Assembly: GCF_000309385.1 (NCBI RefSeq)
Contig: NZ_JH976537.1
Coordinates: forward strand, 3,902,507 to 3,966,506
Origin: Nodosilinea nodulosa PCC 7104
Lineage (GTDB): Bacteria; Cyanobacteriota; Cyanobacteriia; Phormidesmidales; Phormidesmidaceae
Length of the DNA: 64,000 bases
Reading direction: 5' to 3'
The notes under the pieces are model-generated. The model ran no database searches. It was not told where the DNA came from and saw only the letters and a list, made by a program, of their open reading frames with translations. The position numbers and the translations under genes were made by a program. Numbering within the stretch: the stretch's first letter is position 1; the number at the start of each line of letters is the position of its first letter. Below, piece after piece: positions 43,801 to 52,232 of this stretch.

Positions 43801-44610
43801 CTAGGCCGACCAGGCTTCGCGGAAGTCGGCATAGAGCGTCAGCCCGCCGTCGATGTAGAGGGTTTGCCCGGTGATGTAGGCGGCTTCGTCGGAGGCCAAA
43901 AACGCCACGGCGGCGGCCATTTCTTCGCTGGTGCCGGCCCGGCCCATGGGAATGTGGCTCTCCACCTCGGCGCGTTTGGCGGGGTCATCGGTCCACTCGT
44001 CGTTGATGGGGGTGACGGTGGCCCCTGGGCCGATGCCGTTCACTCGAATGCCCTGGGCGGCGTACTCCAGGGCCAGGGTGCGGGTCATGTTGCCCATGCC
44101 CCCTTTGCTGATGGAGTAGCTCAGGTACTGGGGGCGCGGGATGATTTCGTGAACGCTGGAAATATTGATGATGCTGCCGGGACGGCCCGAAGCCAGAAAG
44201 TGCTGGATTGTTTCGCGGGCGCACAGGTAGGCGCCGCGCAGGTTGACCCCCAGCACCTTGTCAAAGCTCTCGATGTCGATCGCATCGGAGGGGCTGGCCG
44301 ATTGAACCCCGGCGTTGTTGATTAAAATATCGAGCTGGCCAAAGCGGTCGATGGTTTTTTTCACCAGGGCGATCGCATCGTCCTCCCGAGCCACATTTCC
44401 CTGCACCAGCAGCGTCTTGACACCGCATTTTTCCATGTCTTGGCACGCCTGCTCCATGGCCTGGTGGCGGGTAGCTTCGGCCCCATTGCTGTCGCTGTGG
44501 TAGTTGATCACCACATTGCAGCCCTCTTCGGCCAGGCGAATGGCGATCGCCTGGCCAATGCCCGAGGAAGCCCCGGTTACGAGGGCGGTTTTGCCGGTCA
44601 GTCCTTTCAT
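43801..44610 (-). CDS. SDR family glucose 1-dehydrogenase-like protein
   Basis: A 269-residue classical SDR. TGASSGIG (residues 12-19), NNAGVQSASP, the catalytic Ser in IINISSVHE, YSISKGG with Tyr and Lys, NGIGPGATVTP, and the C-terminal GQTLYIDGGLTLYADFREA are present. It resembles bacterial glucose 1-dehydrogenases (NAD(P)-dependent), but SDR substrate prediction is weak. No partner genes. It is divergent from the TrkA-type gene. Confidence 0.88.
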   Translation of the reverse strand: MKGLTGKTALVTGASSGIGQAIAIRLAEEGCNVVINYHSDSNGAEATRHQAMEQACQDMEKCGVKTLLVQGNVAREDDAIALVKKTIDRFGQLDILINNAGVQSASPSDAIDIESFDKVLGVNLRGAYLCARETIQHFLASGRPGSIINISSVHEIIPRPQYLSYSISKGGMGNMTRTLALEYAAQGIRVNGIGPGATVTPINDEWTDDPAKRAEVESHIPMGRAGTSEEMAAAVAFLASDEAAYITGQTLYIDGGLTLYADFREAWSA

Positions 44611-44782
44611 GGCAGGCTCCGTGGGTTAGTCGTGGGTGGGGTGTAGCTTCCCCTGATCTCGGGTGAGCATACTAAAGGCTGAAACTTTGGTATATCCCTC
44701 TAGGGAGTTATTTCTGCTTAAGGCCGCTTGAGTGCGATCGCTGCTGTCATCCGTTTCCCCATCCGTTAAGGAGTCTTTGCGC

Positions 44783-45460
44783 ATGTACGTTCTGATCGGC
44801 GGTGCTGGCATGCTGGGCCTGGAGCTGGCCAAAACGCTGCTCGGGGAAGGGCACACCGTGGCGGTGGTCGATACCGACCCGCTGGCCTGCCAGTATGCCC
44901 GCGAAAAAATTGGCGTGATGGCCTTTGAGGGCAGCGCTGTGAATACGACTACGCTGCTGGAGGCGGGGGTTCGCAAGGCCGATGCCGTGATTGCGGCCCT
45001 GCCTGAGGACGCCCTTAACCTGGCGATCGTGACCCTCTCTAAGCACTACGGGGTGCCCCAGACGGTGGTGCGCATGAGCGATCGCGACTTTGCCGAACCC
45101 TACCATCTGGCCGGGGCCACCCACACCATCAGCACCACCGAACTGACCATCAACCGCATGGTCAGCGCCATTGAGTACCCCCAGGTGGAGGCCATGATGC
45201 ACTTCGAGCAGGGGCAGGTGGAGGTGCTCAAACTGCCGATTCCGCAGCAGTGCACCATTGTGGGCCGCTCGGTGGCCGAAATTGCCCAGGATTCTCGGTT
45301 TCCGGCGGGAACCCTGATCATTGGCTATCAGGCCCACCCCCAGGAAGATTTGACCATCCCCAACGGCAGCACCGTGCTGGAGAGCGGCTCAACCATCCTG
45401 GCGGTGACCAAGCCGGGACTGGTGCGAAAAATGCTCGATTTTATGGGGCTTTGCTCCTAA
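44783..45460 (+). CDS. TrkA-type NAD-binding (KtrA-like) regulatory protein
   Basis: A 225-residue protein: an RCK_N domain with GGAGMLGLELAKTLL (residues 6-20), an Asp ending the second strand (VVDTD) and DAVIAALPEDALN, then an RCK_C domain (about 140-220) with VGRSVAEIAQDSRFP and LESGSTILAVTKPG. Such proteins gate potassium channels or transporters by nucleotide binding. No membrane partner is encoded next to it. Start after TAAGGAGT at MYVLIGG. Confidence 0.88.
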   Translation: MYVLIGGAGMLGLELAKTLLGEGHTVAVVDTDPLACQYAREKIGVMAFEGSAVNTTTLLEAGVRKADAVIAALPEDALNLAIVTLSKHYGVPQTVVRMSDRDFAEPYHLAGATHTISTTELTINRMVSAIEYPQVEAMMHFEQGQVEVLKLPIPQQCTIVGRSVAEIAQDSRFPAGTLIIGYQAHPQEDLTIPNGSTVLESGSTILAVTKPGLVRKMLDFMGLCS

Positions 45461-45635
45461 CGGGGTGAGAGAAGGAGGGTTTTGGTAGCGATCGCTACCT
45501 GAATCCCCAAGGCTCCAGATTCCTCAACGAGTCTTAACGGAACTGGGGCGATCGCCTGGTACTGGCTTCAAGCAGATTCGCCATGATGGGCTTGGAGTAC
45601 ACCACACAGCCGCCCCGGCGGTCCTGTAGATTGCG

Positions 45636-46001
45636 ATGAAAATTAAGTCGATTGACTGCCCCCACTGCGACGAACGGTTCGAATGGTTTGATCCAGACGT
45701 AGGGTCCAAGGATCTTAGCACCCTGATCGGCAGCCTGGGCGGCGGCTGGGCTGCCCAGGCTCTGGCTCGCGGCATGGGTATCGCCCTAGGCGGGGGCTGG
45801 CCCGGTATTCTGCTGGGCGTTCTGCTGGGCGGGCTACTGGGACGCTGGTTTGGACGGCTGTTTGAATCCGATCCGATGCCCTGCCCCCGCTGCTGCCTCC
45901 AGACCCATCCGCCGCAGCCCAGCCCCCAGACTCCTCAGGCCAGGGCTGAACTGCGGTCTGTGGGTTGCCCAGGCCGGGTTTCTGGCCAGGTTTCTGGGTA
46001 A
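45636..46001 (+). CDS. Small zinc-ribbon and glycine-rich membrane protein
   Basis: A 121-residue protein. CPHCDERFEW at residues 8-17 and CPRCCLQTHPP near 83 form a split zinc ribbon that flanks a Gly-rich hydrophobic stretch (about 33-72, GGGWPGILLGVLLGGLLG). The tail is Pro/Gln-rich. I do not recognise a named family. The gene is convergent with the antiporter. Confidence 0.65.
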   Translation: MKIKSIDCPHCDERFEWFDPDVGSKDLSTLIGSLGGGWAAQALARGMGIALGGGWPGILLGVLLGGLLGRWFGRLFESDPMPCPRCCLQTHPPQPSPQTPQARAELRSVGCPGRVSGQVSG

Positions 46002-46027
46002 TACTCAACCCAACCGCTCCAGGCCGG

Positions 46028-47665
46028 TTAGTCATCCTTCAGGGTTAGCAGTTTTTCGTTGAGCGCCCTGACATAGGCCTGGCTGGTTTCCTCAGACAGC
46101 AGCCCTTTGCGGAGAGCGTCGTTGACGGCGCCTTTCTCGGCCAGATAAAGGCGGCGGCGCAGGCTATCGAGGTAGCTCTGATCCTCAAGGTGGGTCTGAT
46201 CCTCAAGATTGCGCCGATTGTAGAAGTCGCGCAGGTCGCGGTCGGCGGTGGCAATTTGGGCCTGGTAGGCGGCGAACAGCTCTTCGTAGAGGTTTTTGGG
46301 CAGGCTGCCCGACTGCAGCAGGTTGGCCAGTTCTTGCTGGGCGGCTTTGGCCGCAATCAGGTTAAGCTGGAGCGCCTCAAGGCGCTGTTTTGTAATTGAG
46401 GGAACGGTCAGCCGCAGCCGCTTGACCAGCCCGGGCAGGCTCAACCCCTGTCCCACCAGCGACACCAGTACAGTGCTGAACACCAGGGCGATGACCTGCG
46501 ATCGCCCCGGCAGCCCGGGGGGCAGACTCAGCGCCAGCGCCATCGATAGCGATCCCTTGACATTGCCTAAAATCAGCACGTGCTGCCAGCGCAGGGGCAG
46601 CGGGCGATCGAAAAAGCTGAGCAGGTACAGCAGGGGATAGGTAGTCAGAATGCGGCCCACCTGGTAGGCCAGCACCGCAAACAGCGCCGCCGGAATGGTT
46701 TGCAGCAGTACCCCTGGGTCGACTTCGATGCCCACCAGCAAAAAGATAAAGGTGTTGACCCCAAAGCCCGCATACTCCCAAAAATTGAGCAGCGTGACCT
46801 TTGTCGAGGCCGAGGTCTGGCGAAAGCCCAGTTCACCAATCACCAGCCCGGCGACTACGACGGCGATCGCGCTCGATACCCCCAGCCCCTGGCCAATCTG
46901 AAAGGTTCCCAGCGACACCGCCACCGTCAGCAAAATATTGCTCAGCGCATCGTCGAGCTGCTGAAACAGGCCCACGCACAGGTAACCCAATCCCAGTCCC
47001 AACAGCCCACCGCCCACGAAAGCAATCACGATCTGCTGAAGCCCCTGCCAGACCGTAAACGATCCCTGGAGGTAAATGGTGGTAATCATCCCCAGCAGCA
47101 CCAGGGCGGTGCCGTCGTTAAACAGGCTTTCGCCCTGCACAATGGTGGCCAATCGAGGGGGCACCGGCACCGTCCGGAAGGCCGCGATCACCGACACCGT
47201 GTCGGTAATGGTCAAAATCACCCCGATCGCAGCGGCGGTAATGATGGCCAGCCCCAGACCCCACCACAGCAGAGCGGCCGTAATGACGGCTGCCAGCAGC
47301 ACCCCTGGCCCGGCAATGAGCGCGATCGGCTTAATCGTGCTGCGCAGCCGACTGATGTCAGTATTGATGGCGGCCTCAAAGATCAAAATAGGCAGAAACA
47401 GGTTCAGAATCACCTCTGGGTTGAGGCCCACGGACTCGGGCAGCAGCGATTTGGTAATCGTCAGCCCGGCCAGCACCAGCCCCACCACGTAGGGAATACG
47501 CAGCCGCCGGGTGACTAGCGCCACCACCGTGGCCACCAGCAGCAGCACAATCAGCGTGTTGACCAGCCCAGTTACCTCGCTGCCAGCGGCGACTGGCGCT
47601 GGCAGCCCATCGGTTTCTAGAATGGCCTGGGCCAGCCAGCCCGGCAGCGTTGAGGGTATACCCAT
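46028..47665 (-). CDS. Na+/H+ antiporter (CPA1, NhaP-like)
   Basis: A 545-residue membrane protein of the monovalent cation:proton antiporter-1 family. Twelve or so helices span residues 30-400, with LRIPYVVGLVLAGL, LFLPILIFEAAIN, the pore motif ITDTVSVIAAFRTV (Asp conserved, but TDTVS where many have TDPVA) and GESLFNDGTALVL. The hydrophilic, helical C-terminus (400-545) is a regulatory tail. It exports Na+ or K+ for pH and salt balance in the cytoplasmic or thylakoid membrane. The ion is not deducible. Confidence 0.92.
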   Translation of the reverse strand: MGIPSTLPGWLAQAILETDGLPAPVAAGSEVTGLVNTLIVLLLVATVVALVTRRLRIPYVVGLVLAGLTITKSLLPESVGLNPEVILNLFLPILIFEAAINTDISRLRSTIKPIALIAGPGVLLAAVITAALLWWGLGLAIITAAAIGVILTITDTVSVIAAFRTVPVPPRLATIVQGESLFNDGTALVLLGMITTIYLQGSFTVWQGLQQIVIAFVGGGLLGLGLGYLCVGLFQQLDDALSNILLTVAVSLGTFQIGQGLGVSSAIAVVVAGLVIGELGFRQTSASTKVTLLNFWEYAGFGVNTFIFLLVGIEVDPGVLLQTIPAALFAVLAYQVGRILTTYPLLYLLSFFDRPLPLRWQHVLILGNVKGSLSMALALSLPPGLPGRSQVIALVFSTVLVSLVGQGLSLPGLVKRLRLTVPSITKQRLEALQLNLIAAKAAQQELANLLQSGSLPKNLYEELFAAYQAQIATADRDLRDFYNRRNLEDQTHLEDQSYLDSLRRRLYLAEKGAVNDALRKGLLSEETSQAYVRALNEKLLTLKDD

Positions 47666-47967
47666 GGGGCCAAACGACCGCTAAAACTATCCCCTATCCT
47701 AGGGGGTGACGCCGGCCCCGACGTGACGCAAACAAAAATTGCGCACTTCCTGTCCTACCTTTGCCCGCGGCGTAAGATGGGCCAAGGGTTAACCGCGGGA
47801 AGTGTTCCCTATTTACGGGGTGGCTGGTTACACTGGGTTTAGACAGATGCCTTCTGGCCGAAGATTCTTGATTGAGAGCAACTGCCAGGGGCGCTTGATC
47901 AGGGTCCGTTGATCGGCTGAAATTAGCTATTGTTGTTAAGTCGTCTGGGGGCTGTGGGGTTTTGCAG
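47666..47967. other. Divergent promoter region
   Basis: About 300 bases between the antiporter (minus) and the CPP1-like gene (plus). TTAACCGCGG near 47810 and GCCCGCGGCG near 47763 are short GC motifs, but I see no convincing operator, RNA or gene. Confidence 0.4.
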
Positions 47968-48576
47968 ATGAGCGACCAAAATTCGTACGAACTGTTAGGG
48001 CTGACCGAAGCCTCAACTTTTGAAGAAATCCAGGCGGCCCGCGATCGCATGGTCGATCAGTATGCCGAAGAACCCAAACGACAGGCCGCCGTCGAAGCCG
48101 CCTACGACGCCATTTTGATGGAGCGGCTGCGGCTGCGGCAGGAGGGCAAAATCAAGGTGCCCGATCGCATTCGCTTTGCCGAAAACGCCCCCGAGCCATC
48201 CCCCGCCGCCAAGTCAACCCCCAGCCTGCCCCGGCCCGACTGGCTCAGCGGCCTGGTAGACAACCCCAGCCGCGACGACATTCTCTGGCCTGCCGTCATT
48301 TATGGCGGGTTGGCTGTGCTGGGCTTTGCGGCGCCCTCGCTGGCGCTGGCCGTGGCCATTGGGGCCGCGATTTACTTTCTCAACCGCAAAGAAAACAAGT
48401 TCTGGCGATCGGTGCTGCTCACCATTGGCGGGCTGGCGGTGGGCCTGGCCCTGGGCCTGACCGTGGGCCAGCTGCTGATTCCCCAGGGGGCACAGTTTGC
48501 CTGGGCCAGCCCCGACGCCGTTGCGGCAGCGGTGACCTGCGTATCGCTGTGGACAGTTACCAGCTTTCTCCGCTAG
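47968..48576 (+). CDS. CPP1-like family protein
   Basis: A 202-residue protein. A J-domain-like N-terminus (SYELLGLTEASTFEEIQAARD, given as SYELLGLTEAST and EEIQAARDRM) lacks the HPD motif of true J proteins. The C-terminal half has four hydrophobic helices (about 95-200). This matches CPP1 (cell growth defect factor 1) of plants and its cyanobacterial relatives; in plants it chaperones protochlorophyllide oxidoreductase in plastids. The ATG start at MSDQNSYELL is preferred. Confidence 0.87.
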   Translation: MSDQNSYELLGLTEASTFEEIQAARDRMVDQYAEEPKRQAAVEAAYDAILMERLRLRQEGKIKVPDRIRFAENAPEPSPAAKSTPSLPRPDWLSGLVDNPSRDDILWPAVIYGGLAVLGFAAPSLALAVAIGAAIYFLNRKENKFWRSVLLTIGGLAVGLALGLTVGQLLIPQGAQFAWASPDAVAAAVTCVSLWTVTSFLR

Positions 48577-48699
48577 CGCCCCAGCGGCCCGGCTGCGCGA
48601 TCCAGCCACAGCTAAAGGTTTCCGCTGCGGCACAGTTCTGGGCACAAAACTGGCTGCCCTTTCTCTGCCTTTAACCCCCTCATCGGCGCGGCGGCCCGC

Positions 48700-49800
48700 C
48701 TAGGCTAGGCTGCCGCGCTTCATTTGCTCGCGCTCAATCGCCTCAAACAGGGCCTGAAAGTTGCGTTCGCCAAATCCCTGGGCCTGCACATCTTTTTCCT
48801 TAACCTGCACCACCTGACGCTGAATTAGCTCGAAGAAAATTGTCGGGATACTGAGCAGCGGCTGGGTAAAGGTTTGCAGCAGCCGCGCCTGGGGCAGGTG
48901 GGGTTCCCAGTCCACCAAGATCTGGAGCTGGGCGATGGCCGCCTCGCGCTGGCAAAGTCGCTCTGACGACCCATTGATCTGATAGCCGGGCCGCTGGCGC
49001 AGGGCCTCGTAATAGCTCGGCGGCACTGGCAGAAACTTTACCCCTCCGGCCCGCAATCGCCCGACGGTATGCACGATGTCTTCGGTGTGCAGAGCCACGT
49101 GCTGAATGCCGCCGCCTCGGTTGTAGTCGAGAAATTCCTGCACCTGAGAGTTGGCTGTAGCAGGCTCGTTAATGGGCAGCTGGGCGCTGCCCTGGGGATG
49201 GGCCAGCACCTGGCTGCGCAGGCCCGATCGCGGCGTATCGATAGTAAACCGCTGGCGAGGCTGGAAGCCCAGCTGGCTGGCATACCAGGCGATCGCCTGG
49301 GACAGCTCACCCGTGGGCACGTTGACCACGGCGTGGTCAATGGCGGTGATCAAAACGCCCCCAGACCCAGCGGTGCTGCAATCACCGGGGGCTATGCCAG
49401 GCACCCAGTTTTCCGGCTGCCACGACTCTAGCAGGGTGTGGCTGAGCGATCCCCAGCCTCGAATTTTGCCCCATCGCCCCCGCCCCCACGGATCGACCTG
49501 GGGGGGCTGCACCACCACGCCCCCGGCGGATGCCACCTGCCCTAGGGTCTGCTCCAGGTCAATCACCCGCAGTGCCACGTCGCCAATTCCCGGTGGATGG
49601 TGCTGGAGGTAATCGCCCACAATATCGGGTGCCGCTACAATCAGCAGCGGCACCCGGCCCACGTACACTAGCGCCAACCGGTCAGAGGGTTGCCCGTTGC
49701 CGACCTCTGGTCCGGCCCAAACGCCTCCCCAGTGCTTAACAAATCGGTCGCGCCAGGGAGCTACCGCATCCACGTAAAAACTCAGATGATTGAATTCCAT
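48700..49800 (-). CDS. hppD: 4-hydroxyphenylpyruvate dioxygenase
   Basis: A 366-residue non-haem iron enzyme that converts 4-hydroxyphenylpyruvate to homogentisate, the head-group precursor of tocopherol. The three iron ligands are visible: the His of AIDHAVVNVP, the His of IQHVALHTEDI and the Glu of IFFELIQR. The C-terminal GFGERNFQALFEAIEREQ is the family gating helix. The two vicinal-oxygen-chelate halves are complete. MITE copy 5 lies upstream (about 140-240 bases from the start). Confidence 0.93.
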   Translation of the reverse strand: MEFNHLSFYVDAVAPWRDRFVKHWGGVWAGPEVGNGQPSDRLALVYVGRVPLLIVAAPDIVGDYLQHHPPGIGDVALRVIDLEQTLGQVASAGGVVVQPPQVDPWGRGRWGKIRGWGSLSHTLLESWQPENWVPGIAPGDCSTAGSGGVLITAIDHAVVNVPTGELSQAIAWYASQLGFQPRQRFTIDTPRSGLRSQVLAHPQGSAQLPINEPATANSQVQEFLDYNRGGGIQHVALHTEDIVHTVGRLRAGGVKFLPVPPSYYEALRQRPGYQINGSSERLCQREAAIAQLQILVDWEPHLPQARLLQTFTQPLLSIPTIFFELIQRQVVQVKEKDVQAQGFGERNFQALFEAIEREQMKRGSLA

Positions 49801-49939
49801 AGGGCTGCGTCACCGTGCTGATCTCGCTGCTATTGGACCACAAACTACACCCCTAAAGCCCTATCTCTGTGAAGATTTTCGTTTAGAAACAAAGATCGGC
49901 CCTGCGCAGCCACAACAAAATCCGCTGCGTCCTCAACCT

Positions 49940-50043
49940 AATAGCTGTGGCCAGTCTGGTTAAGACATGTTTCCTATAAACGTTCAAACGTTTGAACGTT
50001 CATAGGGTTTCTGGATATCCTGACCAACGTGACTATGGCTATA
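49940..50043 (+). mobile_element. Palindromic MITE-like element, copy 5
   Basis: A 104-base copy in the same orientation as copies 1-3; the left end is AATAGCTGTGGCCAG, one base off TATAGC. The central palindrome has one mismatched arm (CCTATAAACG against CGTTCATAGG), intermediate between copies 1 and 4. It ends 3 bases before the stop of the 50047-50847 gene and 140 bases from hppD. Confidence 0.85.
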
Positions 50044-50046
50044 TTT

Positions 50047-50847
50047 TTACCCGGCTGCATTGCCAGCTACGGCGACGACCTGGTCTTGGTTCTCAGCCGT
50101 GTAGCTGTTGGGGGGGTAGCGGTCGAGGTGGCGGAACAGGGCGATCGGCTTTTGCACGCGGCAGGAGTAAAACTCCACAACCACCTCGGCATCCTGGCGC
50201 AGCACCACCTTAGGGGAAAAGTCCTCGGGAATTTTGGTGCGCCACTGCCACGGAATCTGCTGGGGCGGGGCCGCCACAAAGCGGTGATGCATCCAGCGGG
50301 CGTAGCGGCCAAAGCGGCCAAACTCTCGCACTTCGCGAGTAAAAATCGAGGCGGCTAGAAATGAGGCCAGCGAGCCGTCTCCTTCAAGGCCGGCCATCAG
50401 ATTGGGCAGGGCGCCCATGGGGTTGGGTATTTGGTCGGCGGCGGTCACTTTGCCAATCGCTTCGTCTAGATATTCTGTGGTGCTGAGCAGTGCTGGCAGG
50501 GCCACCGTGGCCCCCATGCCGCCGTTGGCATCCTGCCGCAGGTAGGTGACGAGACGAATGCCGGGCCGCATCCACAGCCCAGGCAGCTTGGTTAACGCAT
50601 TGGCGGGATCAAGGGTGCTCACAAACCAGCGTCCCTCGACGTTGGGGGCAGGCACATTGTCCTCGGGCATGTCTCCCACCCGAAACAGGTCCCCTAGGGC
50701 ATTCAGCGAGTCAGGCATGGGGCCATCCTCGTCATCCTGGGGGCTGGTCTGTCCCGGCTTCTGCTCGTGGGGGGGTAGCACCAGAGTTTCGCGAATAAAC
50801 TGGCTAACCTTTTGAACTGTGGCTAACGGATATCTTTGAAACGACAT
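50047..50847 (-). CDS. Conserved hypothetical protein
   Basis: A 266-residue soluble protein, with no signal peptide or membrane helix. Landmarks are WFVSTLDPANALTKLPGLW, PALLSTTEYLDEAIGKV, RYARWMHHRFVAAPPQQIPW and VVEFYSCRVQKPIALFRH. The even domain-like texture and good cyanobacterial codon use support a real gene, but I do not recognise a family. The TAA stop lies 3 bases beyond MITE copy 5. Confidence 0.75.
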   Translation of the reverse strand: MSFQRYPLATVQKVSQFIRETLVLPPHEQKPGQTSPQDDEDGPMPDSLNALGDLFRVGDMPEDNVPAPNVEGRWFVSTLDPANALTKLPGLWMRPGIRLVTYLRQDANGGMGATVALPALLSTTEYLDEAIGKVTAADQIPNPMGALPNLMAGLEGDGSLASFLAASIFTREVREFGRFGRYARWMHHRFVAAPPQQIPWQWRTKIPEDFSPKVVLRQDAEVVVEFYSCRVQKPIALFRHLDRYPPNSYTAENQDQVVAVAGNAAG

Positions 50848-51009
50848 GTATCACCGGGGCGGTGGCTAGGGAATAGGGGAGAATTGGTTTAGCAACGAAA
50901 CCATGAGCATTTTTCGAAGCCACCCTTATAAATCAAGGATGCCCTTGAGAATACCCTTTAGCCCCAATCTCCGCATGACTAAGGGTCCAAATCGGGAACA
51001 TTCCTACAC

Positions 51010-52107
51010 CTAAAACAGGGCTTTTGGCACCTCTACCCAGGTGTTTTGTCGGTTTGATTGATGGGCCAAATCCATCAGATGTTGCGATCGCACCCCCTCT
51101 GCAATCGACGGTGCCGTAGCCTGACCCCGGTCAATGTTGTTCACCCAGTGGTTGACCACTCGCACGAAGGGGGCAATGCGGCCATCGCCATAGGTGGTAG
51201 GAAACTGGAGGCGGGGCGGAATTGCCAGTTCTTCGAGGGGCTTGCCTGCCTGGCTGCCCCAGAGCTTAAACCCGTGAACGTAGTCGGTCAGAGTGTCGCT
51301 GCCCAGGACCAGCGTGCCCTTGTCGCCATAGACCTCGACCCAGTGGCCCCGCCCCGCGTAGGTGACGGAGCTAATCGCCACCTGGCAGGGGGTGCCATCG
51401 TCTAAATCGAGAATTAAACGACAGGTGTCGTCGGCATCCACGGGCTTGAGCGCGTCGGTGATTAGATCGGGGCGCTGGGCAATGGTGGTGTCTAGACGTG
51501 CACAGAGCCGTGCGATCGGCCCAAAGAGCCAGGTGATGTAGTCAAAGCTGTGGGAGGCAAAGGCTCCCAAGGCACCGCCCCCCTGATCTTGGCGTGAGTA
51601 CCAGTTCCAGGCGCGGCTGGGGTCGGCTCGGCCCGGCACCGTCCAGTCAACTTTGATAAAGCGCAGTTCACCTGCATAGCCCTCGGCCAGTAGCTCGGCC
51701 AGTCGCTGCCAGGCGGGCACAAAGCGGAACTCAAAGTCAAGGGTGACGATCAGGTTGCGATCGCGCGCCAGCCCTGCAATCTCATCAGCCTCACTCCCCG
51801 ACAGCGCGGTGGGCTTTTCGAGCAGCAGGTGCTTACCTGCCGCAAGGACGGCTTTGGCCTGGGAGTAGTGCAAAAAGGGGGGCGTAGCCACCGTCACTGC
51901 CTCCACCTCGGGCAGAGCCGCGATCGCCTCCACGCTGTCGCAGGCGTGGGGAATGCCGTGGGCGGAGGCGATCGCCTCCGCCTTGGCCAGATCGCGGTGG
52001 TACAGGGCCACGACCTCGGTGCGATGGTGGGCCTGCAGCCCCGGAATATGAACCTTCTGACCAAATCCGGTGCCGACTACCGCAACCTTAAGGGGAGTTT
52101 CTGCCAT
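51010..52107 (-). CDS. Gfo/Idh/MocA family oxidoreductase
   Basis: A 365-residue NAD(P)-dependent dehydrogenase. The N-terminal Rossmann fold has VVGTGFGQKVHIPGL (residues 10-24) and VATPPFLHYSQ. The EKPTAL motif near 97-102 carries the conserved Lys. The C-terminal domain (about 125-345) has AFASHSFDYITWLFGP with the conserved Asp/His region. Family members oxidise sugars, inositols or related compounds. The substrate is unknown. It is divergent from the MacA-like gene. Confidence 0.9.
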   Translation of the reverse strand: MAETPLKVAVVGTGFGQKVHIPGLQAHHRTEVVALYHRDLAKAEAIASAHGIPHACDSVEAIAALPEVEAVTVATPPFLHYSQAKAVLAAGKHLLLEKPTALSGSEADEIAGLARDRNLIVTLDFEFRFVPAWQRLAELLAEGYAGELRFIKVDWTVPGRADPSRAWNWYSRQDQGGGALGAFASHSFDYITWLFGPIARLCARLDTTIAQRPDLITDALKPVDADDTCRLILDLDDGTPCQVAISSVTYAGRGHWVEVYGDKGTLVLGSDTLTDYVHGFKLWGSQAGKPLEELAIPPRLQFPTTYGDGRIAPFVRVVNHWVNNIDRGQATAPSIAEGVRSQHLMDLAHQSNRQNTWVEVPKALF

Positions 52108-52232
52108 GGCGACCTCTTGACTACAACCGGGGGTCTGAATCAGCCAGCGCCCTCTTTCAGAGTAAGGGGCGAGCTGCGATCGCTACAATTAAACTCAGCG
52201 GTTTAGTTTTGGCCAAAACCCAAATTTTTTTT

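Noticed and set aside
43765-44325. A 186-codon open frame on the plus strand
   Set aside because: It is antisense to the SDR gene and Gly/Val/Ala-rich without motifs.
46580-47518. A 312-codon open frame on the plus strand
   Set aside because: It is antisense to the Na+/H+ antiporter and encodes a His/Gln/Asn-rich sequence with no domain.
19633-50043. AACGTT palindromes as CRISPR repeats
   Set aside because: Copies are kilobases apart, not evenly spaced, lie in both orientations, and have no cas genes nearby.
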